64,000 nt of DNA from Vicinamibacterales bacterium. Its GTDB lineage: Bacteria > Acidobacteriota > Vicinamibacteria > Vicinamibacterales > UBA8438. The notes below the pieces were generated by a model. It worked only from the letters and a program-made list of their open reading frames with translations. It was not told the origin of the DNA and made no database searches. Numbering within the stretch: the stretch's first letter is position 1; every line of letters starts with the position of its first letter. The DNA lies in the NCBI GenBank assembly GCA_937766455.1, contig CALLXD010000034.1:39354-103353 (forward strand). Direction: 5' to 3'. A program made the translations under genes and the position numbers. Positions 22,064 through 32,039 of the stretch are shown here, piece by piece.

Positions 22064-23805
22064 CCCGCAAGTCGAGCAGACCTACGCATCCGCCGCTCAT
22101 CCGGCGTGGGCGCGACGAGAGTACCGGGGCTGAGGCCCGCGGGGTGAGGGACACGAGGCTGAAGGCTCTCGTGGTGCTGACAGCGTCGCTTATCGTGACG
22201 CCAGCGATCGGGTCGGCCCAGGAACCCAAGTTCTATCCAGACGATCCAGTGCTGGCCGACACGGTGCTGCTCGACGTGGCCGAGGAGCCCGCCGAACTCG
22301 AACTCAGCGATATGTTCGACCGCCTCGGACACATCTTCGCCGATGTGGGAGAGGGTGGCGGGGAGGCTCAGAACGTCAACACGCTCGACGAGGTGCCGAA
22401 CGGCAACTGGTTCGTCAATCGCCACGGCGTCCGGCGTCTGACCCTCGAGGAATTGATTCGCGGTCCGAATACCACCGACGGACCGAATCCGGAGGCGCCG
22501 TGGCGGGTGTTCCGGAGCAAGAGCCAGGGGCTGACTCCCGGGTTCCAAATCATCGATGACGTCGGCGACCGCTACATCATCAAGTTCGACCCCGTCGAGG
22601 TGCCTGAACTCGCGTCGGCGGCCGAGGTGATTGCCACGAAACTCTTCTACGCCATGGGCTACCACACGCCCGAGAACCACATCGTTCGGGTGCGTCCCGA
22701 GAACTTTGTGATCGAGGTCGGCACGACCCTGGAGGATCAGTTCGGAGACGAGCGCGAGTTGACGGCCGGCCGTTTGGCGCGTGTGCTCGACGGCGTCCCG
22801 CGACTTCCGGACGGCAGGCTCCGGGTGACCGCGAGCAAGTATCTCGACGGGCAGCCCCTCGGCCCTTTTCGCTACCACGGCACCCGCTCCGACGACCCGA
22901 ACGATGTGATTGCCCACGAGCATCGGCGCGAATTACGGGGACTCCGGCTGCTCGCGGCGTGGACCAACCACGACGACACGCGCGCGCAGAACACGCAGGA
23001 CAGTTGGGTGGAAGAGGATGGGCGTCGGCACATCCGCCACCACCTCCTCGATTTCGGCTCGACCTTCGGCAGCGGGAGCGTCGAAATCCAGCTCGCGAAT
23101 CTGAGCTTTCAATACTGGCTCGACATGAGCGAGGTGAAGCGCAACTTCTTCGGGCTTGGCCTGCGCGCGCCCAGATATCGTTCAGTGGAATGGCCCGAGT
23201 TCCCGAAGTATCAATCGGTGGGGCGGTGGGAATCCGTCGCCTTTGATCCGCTGGCATGGAAGAACGACTACCCGAACCCGGCCTTCGTGCGGATGACGGA
23301 CCGGGACGCCTTCTGGGCCGCGAAAATCCTCATGCGTTTTACGGCCGAGGAGCTTCTGGCTATCGTGCGGACCGGCGAGTACAGCGACCCTGAGGCCGAG
23401 CGCTACTTTCACCAGATCCTGGTGGAGCGGCAGAAGAAAAGTGGCCGATACGCGATGGCTCGGATGAACCCGTTGGACGAATTTGCGCTGACGAACGCTG
23501 GCCTGAGTTTTGTCAATCTGGCGGAGCGCTACGGGTTCGCGGCCGCCGGCACCCGCTACGAGACGTCCTGGTCGCTCTACGCCAACGACACCGGCACTGT
23601 TGTGGATCTCAGTGAGCCGACGACCGGCGGCGACACGGTGTTGGCACTGCCGACCGATGCCCCGCTGACCGGGAACAGCTACCTGATGGCCCAGATCCGG
23701 TCCCTGCACCCAGACTTTCCTGCATGGGCTGCGCCGGTGCGGGTCTACTTGCGTCCCAACGGTGGGCGCTTCGGACCTGGTGGGGATAGACCGATAGGGG
23801 GCTGA
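22060..23805 (+). CDS. Secreted protein of unknown function with kinase-fold-like motifs
   Basis: Signal-like ALVVLTASLIVTPAIGSAQ; YIIKFDP, SAAEVIATKLFYAMGY, AWTNHDDTRAQN, HHLLDFGSTFG; start overlaps the upstream gene. Confidence 0.6.
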   Translation: MTRKSSRPTHPPLIRRGRDESTGAEARGVRDTRLKALVVLTASLIVTPAIGSAQEPKFYPDDPVLADTVLLDVAEEPAELELSDMFDRLGHIFADVGEGGGEAQNVNTLDEVPNGNWFVNRHGVRRLTLEELIRGPNTTDGPNPEAPWRVFRSKSQGLTPGFQIIDDVGDRYIIKFDPVEVPELASAAEVIATKLFYAMGYHTPENHIVRVRPENFVIEVGTTLEDQFGDERELTAGRLARVLDGVPRLPDGRLRVTASKYLDGQPLGPFRYHGTRSDDPNDVIAHEHRRELRGLRLLAAWTNHDDTRAQNTQDSWVEEDGRRHIRHHLLDFGSTFGSGSVEIQLANLSFQYWLDMSEVKRNFFGLGLRAPRYRSVEWPEFPKYQSVGRWESVAFDPLAWKNDYPNPAFVRMTDRDAFWAAKILMRFTAEELLAIVRTGEYSDPEAERYFHQILVERQKKSGRYAMARMNPLDEFALTNAGLSFVNLAERYGFAAAGTRYETSWSLYANDTGTVVDLSEPTTGGDTVLALPTDAPLTGNSYLMAQIRSLHPDFPAWAAPVRVYLRPNGGRFGPGGDRPIGG

Positions 23806-23823
23806 CAACGGCGCCGTAGCTGC

Positions 23824-24564
23824 CTAATTGATGGTCTGCAGCTGGTTGTCCACCCGTATGACGCCCTCCGTCATGCGGGCGATCTGTTCCATCTCGCGTC
23901 GCTCGATCTCGCTTTGCACCCAGCCAACCAGGGTGACCGAGGACCGCTCTACAACGATGTGGAACGGCGGGTTCCGTGCGCCTCTGAATCGTTCAAAACT
24001 GCTGCTTCGGAAGATCTGTCGGGAGAGGCTCCGCCGCAGATTGGTGTCTCCCGTGGACGGCGTCATGGTCTGGATCTCGTTCCGCACCTCCTGGACGCCC
24101 CGGATTTTTGCGATCCGTTCAAATATCTCGCGCGGCTTATTGCGGTCTGGGGTGACCCGTCCCCAGAGCGACACGACGCCGTTGTCCACGGAGCCATCGA
24201 GATGGTCAAAGAGCGAATAGTGCGGGTAGTTCTGCACCGCCTTGCCGACCTCCTCCGCCAGCTGCTCGTCGCCTTCAGGCGGTGGAATCTCGATGACGGT
24301 GGACACCGTCTCTACGCCATCCACGTCCAGGGCGCGCCGGATCGCTTCACTTTTCTGCCAAAACGAATCGAGCTTCCCTGTCAGCGTGACCTCAGACCCG
24401 ACGAGGGCCACGTCCAGACTCCGCAGCGAACGCTCTTTCCGCAGGGCATCAACGACCTCCTGCTCGAGCGGGCTGGCAGCCTGCGCCATCACCAGGCCTG
24501 CCGGCAGACTCAGTGCACAGACGAACAAAACGGCCCGAGTGGTCACGGTGGCGTGACGCTGCAT
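23824..24564 (-). CDS. Periplasmic BON-domain protein
   Basis: Signal peptide followed by repeated BON-like segments (DVALVGSEVTLTGKLDSFWQ; GVVSLWGRVTP; VTLVGWV). Confidence 0.75.
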   Translation of the reverse strand: MQRHATVTTRAVLFVCALSLPAGLVMAQAASPLEQEVVDALRKERSLRSLDVALVGSEVTLTGKLDSFWQKSEAIRRALDVDGVETVSTVIEIPPPEGDEQLAEEVGKAVQNYPHYSLFDHLDGSVDNGVVSLWGRVTPDRNKPREIFERIAKIRGVQEVRNEIQTMTPSTGDTNLRRSLSRQIFRSSSFERFRGARNPPFHIVVERSSVTLVGWVQSEIERREMEQIARMTEGVIRVDNQLQTIN

Positions 24565-24715
24565 GGCTCTCTCCTTGTGGCGTAGTTCCACTGTTTGTAT
24601 CACACTGACGCCGCTCAGAGGAGCAGGAACCGACGTGCGCCGGGGTGGGTCGGCGTGGCCGAATAGCCCGGCCCCGCGCGTCGGAACGCGACTATCGACT
24701 TAACTACCGACTCAA

Positions 24716-26233
24716 CTACCGACTGCGTTTCCCGAACAACGCCGTGAAGATCTGTTGGAGGAGATCCGGCCGTTGCCCCAGCAGGTCATAGAGGTCGTCG
24801 CGGTCGATACGAAGGGCGGTTCCGGCTTGAGTGGCCCGTAGCCGGCGGGGCGCTGGCCCCGCATCGCCGTCCTGCCCGGCCAGCGCCTCGAAGAGCCCGG
24901 TGACGTCCCCTGGTTCGGCCTGACTCGGCACGACGGTCTCGTCGCCCGGAGCCTCCATCGAGACGGTGCCCGAGAGCACCACACACACGACCGGCGGGTC
25001 AGTTTCGGCTGACACAATCGCGGCCGGCACGAGAGCGATCTGGTGGGCGATTGCTGCGAGATGGCGCATTTCTGTCGCGCTCACGCCTGAGAACACCGGC
25101 ACCCGCTGCATGGCCAGCACCTTTTGAATCGGCGTCAACGGTTCGGTACCAGACCCGACCAGCGCGGCGTCGATGCGACCTTTGATGATGCCCTGGCGAT
25201 CCGTTAGGCCCCGGCCGGCCAGGGTGCGGAAGAAGCCGCGCACCAGGTCGGTGTTGTCCGCGAGCAGCGTGCGCATCTGGTCCGTGTTCAATCGGAGTGT
25301 GACGCACGGTTCCAGAGTCCTCACCGTGCGGGCCACCAGGTTGCCCTTCAGCAGTTCCTCGAATCCGAGGGTGATCGGGGGGGAGATTTCGCGGGGTTCG
25401 CCGTCACGTGGGGTCGAGAGCACACGGCCGTCGAGCAGGACGTGAAGGGCGTCTGGCACCGCGCCCTCCTGGAGGAGCGTGGTCGCCGTCTCATGACGGG
25501 CCTGGTGGCCGACTCCGGCAATGCGGAACAGCTCGTCGATACTGACCGAGGCAAACATCGGGAGCCCACGCAGGCGGTCGACCAGGGCCGCCGCCGGTAA
25601 CGGATCGAGCCACAACTCGCGGCGGCGCCCGCTGGTCAGGCGTCGGGAGGCGAGGGTCCACGACGCCGCCTCGAACACATACCAGTCGTTCACGTCCCGA
25701 TGTTCGAGCACGAACTCGACGTCGTCGGTCAGGCCCCAGACCTCTTTTTCGCGGATCAGGTCGATCGCGGCCGCGGCGACGACCTGGTCGTCGTCGTTGA
25801 TCAGGTGGAGCAGTGTCTCTTCGACGTTGCGCGGGCGGGTCTTCAGGACTAGGTGGGCGCGACGGACCTTGTCGTCGAGCGGCATCTCCTCGAGCATCGG
25901 CATGAGCCGCGTGCGCAGTTGACTGCCGAGGATGTTGTCGAGGTACTCGAACGCACTCGATTGCGCCCGTGCATCGCCCCGGTCGATGGCCCAGCGCGCG
26001 GCCGCGATGTCTTTCCAGGGATACAACAGTCCGAGGACGCGATAGACGCGATCCACGGTGCGGTGCATCTTCTGATCCAGCGTCATGGCCAGCATGGAAC
26101 TGGTCGGAAGGCCCGCGCGAACAAACAGGTTGTGATAAAGCGTCAGTCCGGTGAAGTAGGCCCGGCATTCTTTGAGGGCCAGGGCCTCGAGTCGCTCTGG
26201 TCGAAATGTCAGTTCGGGGTTGGCGCGACTCAA
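24716..26233 (-). CDS. Cyclic-nucleotide-binding-domain protein with HEAT-like N-terminus
   Basis: Crp-like segments LPMFASVSIDELFRIAGVGHQ... and VPVFSGVSATEMRHLAAIAHQ; start overlaps the upstream transporter stop. Confidence 0.65.
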   Translation of the reverse strand: MSRANPELTFRPERLEALALKECRAYFTGLTLYHNLFVRAGLPTSSMLAMTLDQKMHRTVDRVYRVLGLLYPWKDIAAARWAIDRGDARAQSSAFEYLDNILGSQLRTRLMPMLEEMPLDDKVRRAHLVLKTRPRNVEETLLHLINDDDQVVAAAAIDLIREKEVWGLTDDVEFVLEHRDVNDWYVFEAASWTLASRRLTSGRRRELWLDPLPAAALVDRLRGLPMFASVSIDELFRIAGVGHQARHETATTLLQEGAVPDALHVLLDGRVLSTPRDGEPREISPPITLGFEELLKGNLVARTVRTLEPCVTLRLNTDQMRTLLADNTDLVRGFFRTLAGRGLTDRQGIIKGRIDAALVGSGTEPLTPIQKVLAMQRVPVFSGVSATEMRHLAAIAHQIALVPAAIVSAETDPPVVCVVLSGTVSMEAPGDETVVPSQAEPGDVTGLFEALAGQDGDAGPAPRRLRATQAGTALRIDRDDLYDLLGQRPDLLQQIFTALFGKRSR

Positions 26234-28431
26234 TTCTGGATTGCGCTGAGCACCTTGAAACGGAGAAATCCGTCCGGCTCGTCCAGGCCCGCGATCAAGA
26301 TGTCCATCGACGCCTGATGGGGGATTCGCGCCAGTGTCGCGGGGATGTGACGCCGAACCCAGATGTCCTCGCTGTGGTCGCTCAGGAAGTGTCCGAGCAT
26401 CCCGATGGCCGGTTGACCGTAGCCCACCAACGTTTCACGAGCCCCGCTCTTCAGGCGCCGGTTCCCGAGGAGTGAGATGAGTGTGGGGGCGAACAGATTG
26501 TCTGTGGACGGTAGTGCCCGCACGCTGCGCATCGCCTCGGCCGCGACCCCGGGGTCACTGTCGTGCAGCAGCGGGATCAGAATATGGCGACAGTCTGCCC
26601 CATCGACCTGTCGGATCGCCGCCGCGAGGTCGCGCCGGGCTCGGGGGTTGCTTTGACCAGCCGCTGCCGCCAGCGAGGAGAGGGCGCGGTCGGCCGCGTG
26701 TTCATCCGCCGCGTCACCGCTTTGCGACAACACGACCGCGGCCGTGGCCACAATCCGGGGGTCATCGTCGGTAAGCAGAGTGCGCGCGAACGTCGATGCG
26801 TCCTGGTCGTTGACCCTGGCCAGGGCGCCGATCGCGGCGGCCCGGACGTCGGGGCTCTCATCCGCGACCATTTTCTCGATCATGGAGGTCCACCGACGCG
26901 TGATGTCGGTGCGGGCGGACCCCATCGCCGAGAGGGCGCGTGCGCGGACCGCGGGAGAGTCGTGGTGGAGCAACAGCGGCGTAACCAGATTGCGTTTGTC
27001 CAGCGACTCCAGCATGTCGATGGCGTAGAGCGTACGGCCCTCATCCGGATGAGCGAGTTCTTCGACCAGCGTCTCCACCGTCGACAGGTCCGCCACATCC
27101 AGCCGCACCTCGGCCGGTTGGACGTCGCGCTGTTCGATACTGCGGCGAAAGGCGGCCAGATAGGCGTCCCTGGCCTGGATCGACATGTAGACCCACAGGA
27201 CCAGCAATATGAGACTGGCCACGCTCAAGAAGGGCCACGGTAGCCCCAGGCCCCACGGCTGGATCAGCACCAGAATCAGGATATGGACCGCGGATTTGGC
27301 GACGCGATCCACCGTGACATCGACAAATGGTTTCGCCTGATACTTCAGTTCGCTCGGGAGCGGCATGAAGAGGATCTCGCGGCTGGTCTTGTCCACGGAG
27401 TAACGCAGCGACGTGTCCACGGTCCTGGCCAGCATCGCGGACCAGAGCTGCTGGCTCAGGAGCATGGCGACCGCCGTGCCGCCCAGGCTGATCGGCAGCA
27501 GCAGGAGGGCGACGCCGATCCCGAGATATCGGTGGATGCGGGCGGTCAGCCAGATCTGCACGATGAAACTGACCGTCGAGGTGAAGAGTTGCACCGTCGC
27601 GAGCAGTGCCGTGATGCGGGCGTCAGCCCCCTCGCCCTCGCCCACGAATTCGTCCACCGCCATGCTGAGCTGCTGATCGACCAGCGCGGCGCCCATCGCC
27701 GCCAGCGCGATGACCGCGGCAATGAGCTGGAGATGTTTCGAGCCGCGCAGCATGGTCCAGGATTCGTTCCAGGCGACGCTCTTCTTCTCCCCGGCCGACG
27801 ACGTGATGTCTGCGAGTCCGACGTTCTTGGAGCGGGCCAAGACGGTGGTCACGATCACCATACAGCCGGCGATCAGTCCGGCGCCCACGAGCAGCAGATT
27901 GTCGAGCCCGACCCGATCGACGGTCTGCCGGACTAAGAACGACGCAGCCAGTCCCCCAAGTGCCGCCCCACCACCGATGAACCCGAAGAAGCGCTTGGCC
28001 TGTCGCGGGTCGTAAATATCGTTGGCGAGCGTCCAGAACTGACTGAGCAGGAGCACCCCGAGGATGAGTCGGAACAGATACAAACTGGTGGCCGACAGCC
28101 AATTCCCACCGACACGGAACACCACCGAGAAGCCGATCAGGAGCGCGACAATTCCGACCTGTGTAATCTGGATGACCCAGCGTTTCGGGAGCCGGGAGAT
28201 CACGGCGGTGTACCCCTGCATGATCACGGCGATCAATGGGCCGGCCACCAAGATCATGAACGGCAGATTCTGGGCCCCGAACTCCGCGATGAACACCCCG
28301 CCGGCCAACGGTTTGACAATGTTGTAGGCGGTCATCGCCAGGAACGAGTAGCAGAACATCAAGAGGAGCGTGCCAATCTCCTCTTGTCGAACCTGGACGA
28401 GCGGTGCGAGCAGGCGCTGAACGGTAGGCAT
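26230..28431 (-). CDS. NTT/Npt-like nucleotide transporter (MFS-like) with C-terminal HEAT repeats
   Basis: About 12 TM segments including FCYSFLAMTAYNIVKPLAGGVFIAEFGAQNLPFM; HEAT-like C-terminus. Confidence 0.65.
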   Translation of the reverse strand: MPTVQRLLAPLVQVRQEEIGTLLLMFCYSFLAMTAYNIVKPLAGGVFIAEFGAQNLPFMILVAGPLIAVIMQGYTAVISRLPKRWVIQITQVGIVALLIGFSVVFRVGGNWLSATSLYLFRLILGVLLLSQFWTLANDIYDPRQAKRFFGFIGGGAALGGLAASFLVRQTVDRVGLDNLLLVGAGLIAGCMVIVTTVLARSKNVGLADITSSAGEKKSVAWNESWTMLRGSKHLQLIAAVIALAAMGAALVDQQLSMAVDEFVGEGEGADARITALLATVQLFTSTVSFIVQIWLTARIHRYLGIGVALLLLPISLGGTAVAMLLSQQLWSAMLARTVDTSLRYSVDKTSREILFMPLPSELKYQAKPFVDVTVDRVAKSAVHILILVLIQPWGLGLPWPFLSVASLILLVLWVYMSIQARDAYLAAFRRSIEQRDVQPAEVRLDVADLSTVETLVEELAHPDEGRTLYAIDMLESLDKRNLVTPLLLHHDSPAVRARALSAMGSARTDITRRWTSMIEKMVADESPDVRAAAIGALARVNDQDASTFARTLLTDDDPRIVATAAVVLSQSGDAADEHAADRALSSLAAAAGQSNPRARRDLAAAIRQVDGADCRHILIPLLHDSDPGVAAEAMRSVRALPSTDNLFAPTLISLLGNRRLKSGARETLVGYGQPAIGMLGHFLSDHSEDIWVRRHIPATLARIPHQASMDILIAGLDEPDGFLRFKVLSAIQN

Positions 28432-28442
28432 GCGACGGCCTG

Positions 28443-30644
28443 CTAGGGTGCGCGCTCAGACTGCGGCGCAGAGGCACCGTGGCGCTGATAGAGATAGGAC
28501 GCACCGACCAGCAAGAGCCCGAGTGCCAGGCTGCTGAGGATGCGGTAGATGGAGTCCAGCTGGGAGAAGTCGACGATGAACACCTTGACCACGGTGACGC
28601 CGAACACTGCAATGGCGAGATATCGGATCGGGGCGTAGTCCCGTTTGAATCCAGCCGCGGTGAGTGCGGCCGCGTATGCCCCCCACGTCGCGGACAGCAT
28701 CATCTGGCGGATGAACTCCGCGCTCGCGCCAAAACGCAGGCTGCTCGCCCGGAGTTCCCAGAAGGCGTGAATCTCCGTCGACAGCGTGACGAGCATCAGC
28801 ACATTCGCGGTGATCACGGCTGTCGCCAACGCGCCACCGTACTCGCGGTGCTCTGCCGTATCAGACTGGGCGTGCAGCCAGGCGATCGCACTGAGCCCGC
28901 CCACGACGAAGAATCCCAGCAAGGCCCGACGGTTCAGGATGACGGCGTAGGCAGCCGGGACAGGGTCGAATTGCAGCTCGAGGAGCCGAGTGATGGCGGC
29001 GGCGAGCAGCACAGCGCCGACGCCGCGCAGCCAACTGCGCCGTTCACGGAGCCCGACCCAGACCATGCCGGCCCCCTGTGTGGTCAGGAGCATGGGGGGC
29101 CACGCACCGTCCAGCCAGATGGCCATTGCGCTGACGGCCAGCGTAGTCGCGACGACGATGATGTGTCTGGCCGCGCGTGGGTCAAGTCGCCGCATGACCA
29201 CGCTCAACGCCGCGTAGGCGGCGGCGAGGAGAGCCGCGACCACTCCTGTCAGCGCGTATCGCGATGGCGCGAGCACCGCGTGTAGCCCGACGAAGAGGCC
29301 AAGACCGGTCGCAGGAACGAGGAGGATGTCTGCCGCTGGCAACCTGGCGCGCACCCGCCGGACGAGCTCGACCTGCGCCGCGACGTGTATGCCGGCAATG
29401 GCGAGCCAGCTGACCGAGGCCGGCACCAGCCAGGATTCGTCTGGTCGACTGTCGGCCCATCCGAAGAGCGGTATGGCCGCGGCGGCCCACAAGACCAGGC
29501 GGGTCCAGGTGCCGTCTCGGCGGACTGAGAGGATCACGCCCACGCCGGTCGCAATAATCAGGTAGACCAGGAAGGCCAGCCGGTGCGGCGTCAGTACCAC
29601 GAGCGAGGCCACGTGATACCACGCCGGCGTGGTCCAGAGCGCCAGACTGACCCATCTCGCGTTGGGAAGGGACGATCGGCGCATGAGGTGCCGCATCCAC
29701 AGAAACAGTGCCGCGTAGCCAGTGAAGAAGAGTTCGGCCGTCAGATACGCGCCCGGCGGCGAGAGGCGGCCATGCCAGATCGGGACGGTCAGCCCGGTGA
29801 GCAAGAAGCTCAGCAGGGTCACCGACGGCCAGTCGCGGCGGTGCGCCAGATACGCGGTCGCGCCGATGAGCAAGGCGGTGTAGCTGAAGAGTCGGACGGC
29901 GCTGTCGGCCTCACCGCCGACCAGGAACGGTGTGCTGAAACCGCCTAGCACGGCGACGGTCGCCAGGGAGGGCGACCTGAGACGGTCTGCCTGGAGCGCG
30001 GCCAGTCCGGTGACCGCGACCAGGAGTCCGAACCCGACTGCCGGGTCCAGCAGACCGTACAGGTTCAGGGCCGCGTACACCGTGACATACCAGATGGCGA
30101 TACCACCTCCGACGAGCGTCGTGCCGAATCGGGCGTGGCCGGCCGTGACCGCGCGACGGCCGGCGACAAAGACGAGGAAGCCGGCCAGAGCCCCGAACGT
30201 GACTCGGAGCGGCTCGGTCATCCACTGATTCACGAATGCGTACCGGATGAACAGGCCGACGCCGATGACCAAGGCTGCGACCCCGATATACAGCATCCAT
30301 CGCGTGCCGATGCGCGTTTCGAGCCGCGCTGCGGTCGTGTCGACAGCGGCCGTCCTCGGTGCGTTGGGTTGCGGGGCGACTTTCGGGGCGGGCCGCGGAT
30401 GAGCTGCGGTCGGCGGCTTGGGCGCGGACGCCGACGCCGACGCAGCCTGCGGGCTCACGGCATTCACGTCTTCTGTGGCTCCGGCAGGCTGAGTCCCGCG
30501 CAGCTGGGCCTCCAGCGCCTCGACCCGGCGCTCGAGGTGAGACACCGCCTCGCGAGCCGCGGCCGCGCGGGCGAGCGAGACGAGCGGCAACACCACGGTC
30601 AGGAGGAGTCCGACGATGGCGGTGAGCAGGAATGCGAAAACCAC
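28443..30644 (-). CDS. DUF2339-like multi-TM membrane protein
   Basis: Many TM segments; GTRWMLYIGVAALVIGVGLFIRYAFVNQW; N-terminal coiled coil. Confidence 0.75.
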   Translation of the reverse strand: MVFAFLLTAIVGLLLTVVLPLVSLARAAAAREAVSHLERRVEALEAQLRGTQPAGATEDVNAVSPQAASASASAPKPPTAAHPRPAPKVAPQPNAPRTAAVDTTAARLETRIGTRWMLYIGVAALVIGVGLFIRYAFVNQWMTEPLRVTFGALAGFLVFVAGRRAVTAGHARFGTTLVGGGIAIWYVTVYAALNLYGLLDPAVGFGLLVAVTGLAALQADRLRSPSLATVAVLGGFSTPFLVGGEADSAVRLFSYTALLIGATAYLAHRRDWPSVTLLSFLLTGLTVPIWHGRLSPPGAYLTAELFFTGYAALFLWMRHLMRRSSLPNARWVSLALWTTPAWYHVASLVVLTPHRLAFLVYLIIATGVGVILSVRRDGTWTRLVLWAAAAIPLFGWADSRPDESWLVPASVSWLAIAGIHVAAQVELVRRVRARLPAADILLVPATGLGLFVGLHAVLAPSRYALTGVVAALLAAAYAALSVVMRRLDPRAARHIIVVATTLAVSAMAIWLDGAWPPMLLTTQGAGMVWVGLRERRSWLRGVGAVLLAAAITRLLELQFDPVPAAYAVILNRRALLGFFVVGGLSAIAWLHAQSDTAEHREYGGALATAVITANVLMLVTLSTEIHAFWELRASSLRFGASAEFIRQMMLSATWGAYAAALTAAGFKRDYAPIRYLAIAVFGVTVVKVFIVDFSQLDSIYRILSSLALGLLLVGASYLYQRHGASAPQSERAP

Positions 30645-30649
30645 TCCGG

Positions 30650-31639
30650 CTACCCCAGTCTTCCGAGCGCGTCGGCGGTCGCCGACTCAGGCCACACTGG
30701 CGTGGGGGCCGCCACGTAGCCCGCGTGCGCCAGTTGGCTTTGGAAGTAGCTGATTTCCGTTGCGTAGAACAGCAGTCGGCCGGCGCAACGCGCGATCAGT
30801 CCGATGAGCGCCGCGACCAGAGTCAGCCAGCTGGCGCCCTGTGTCATGACCAGCAACGGCGTGACCGCGACTGCGGCCAGAACCAGGCTGTCGTTCGCGA
30901 CATACAGGCCGACGCAGACGAGCGGGCGCCGTCGCACGAACCGCCAGCCGGCCAGGAGGGCCCCGACGACGCTGCGCCGGTCTTCGACGACGGCACGGAC
31001 CCGCGCATAGTCGAAGACGAGACCGACGAATCCAAGCAGGGTGCCGAAGATCACATACAGCGCGGCCCGTACCGCACCCTGTCCGGTCGGCGACACGTTT
31101 CCTGCGAGCCACGGGAGCAGGCGGTCAAAGAGTACGTCTTGAACCGGGCCGAGCAGCACGCTGTATGTCACCACGGCAAGGAGGCCGAGCCGAACCAGGC
31201 GGAACCCGTAGAGCCCGCAGGCGGCGAAGAAGCCGACCGCGCGGGTCGGTCGGCCACGCGCGAAACGATCCAGGATGCCGCCCGACAGGAATGTCCAGAG
31301 CAGCAAGAAGCCGCCCAACAGATACGCAGCCAGGAGCGGGTGGGGCGGGTGGGCCGCGGGGGCGTGTACGGCCAGGCCCACGAACTGTGCGGCGCATCCG
31401 GGGAGTGACGTTTCGAACGCGCGTGTCACCCCAAGGGTCGGTGCCGCGCATTGTCGCCACCACTGACCCGGGAGGGGCACGGGACTCTCCCCAACACCAG
31501 CGGAGGGGACACCTGTCTCGAGTCCCCCGTAGACAGGGAGCACCAGCGACAGAGTCAGTAGGGTGGCACCGGCCAGGATGACCGGGGCCCCGAAGACCCG
31601 CCGTGCGCCGTCCAGGAGGGAGGAAACGATCGGCATCAC
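30650..31639 (-). CDS. Hypothetical integral membrane protein
   Basis: Multiple hydrophobic segments; adjacent to and co-oriented with the DUF2339 gene. Confidence 0.6.
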   Translation of the reverse strand: MMPIVSSLLDGARRVFGAPVILAGATLLTLSLVLPVYGGLETGVPSAGVGESPVPLPGQWWRQCAAPTLGVTRAFETSLPGCAAQFVGLAVHAPAAHPPHPLLAAYLLGGFLLLWTFLSGGILDRFARGRPTRAVGFFAACGLYGFRLVRLGLLAVVTYSVLLGPVQDVLFDRLLPWLAGNVSPTGQGAVRAALYVIFGTLLGFVGLVFDYARVRAVVEDRRSVVGALLAGWRFVRRRPLVCVGLYVANDSLVLAAVAVTPLLVMTQGASWLTLVAALIGLIARCAGRLLFYATEISYFQSQLAHAGYVAAPTPVWPESATADALGRLG

Positions 31640-31714
31640 GCGGTTCCCGGGCTACGACCCAGGACGCCGACAGCCGGCCGTCGACACCCCTTCAACCTAT
31701 GCCTGCGCAGGGCC

Positions 31715-32035
31715 CTAGCGATAGTCGTCCCGCACCGGGTGGAAGACATCGATGATCCGGCACTCGGTCAACGCGCGCCCCGAGTGGGTCACGTTCGGCG
31801 GCACGACGGCCACCATCCCTGGACCGAGACGCTGGGTCTCGCCGCCAATCGTCAGCTCGAACTCTCCCGCCAACACGTGGGAGATCTGTTCGTGCAGATG
31901 TGCATGTTCCGGCAGCGTCGCCCCGGCCGCGACGGTCCAGTTGACCGAGGTCATCGTGGCCCCCGTGGAGAACCGTCCCACGAAGCCCTCCATCGGCTCG
32001 CGTAGGGGTTGATCAGCCGGCACGAAGAACGGCAC
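31715..32035 (-). CDS. Cupin-domain protein
   Basis: LPEHAHLHEQISHVLAGEFELTIGGETQRLGPGMVAVVPPNVTHSGRA; GTG start at 32035. Confidence 0.85.
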   Translation of the reverse strand: MPFFVPADQPLREPMEGFVGRFSTGATMTSVNWTVAAGATLPEHAHLHEQISHVLAGEFELTIGGETQRLGPGMVAVVPPNVTHSGRALTECRIIDVFHPVRDDYR

Positions 32036-32039
32036 GTCG

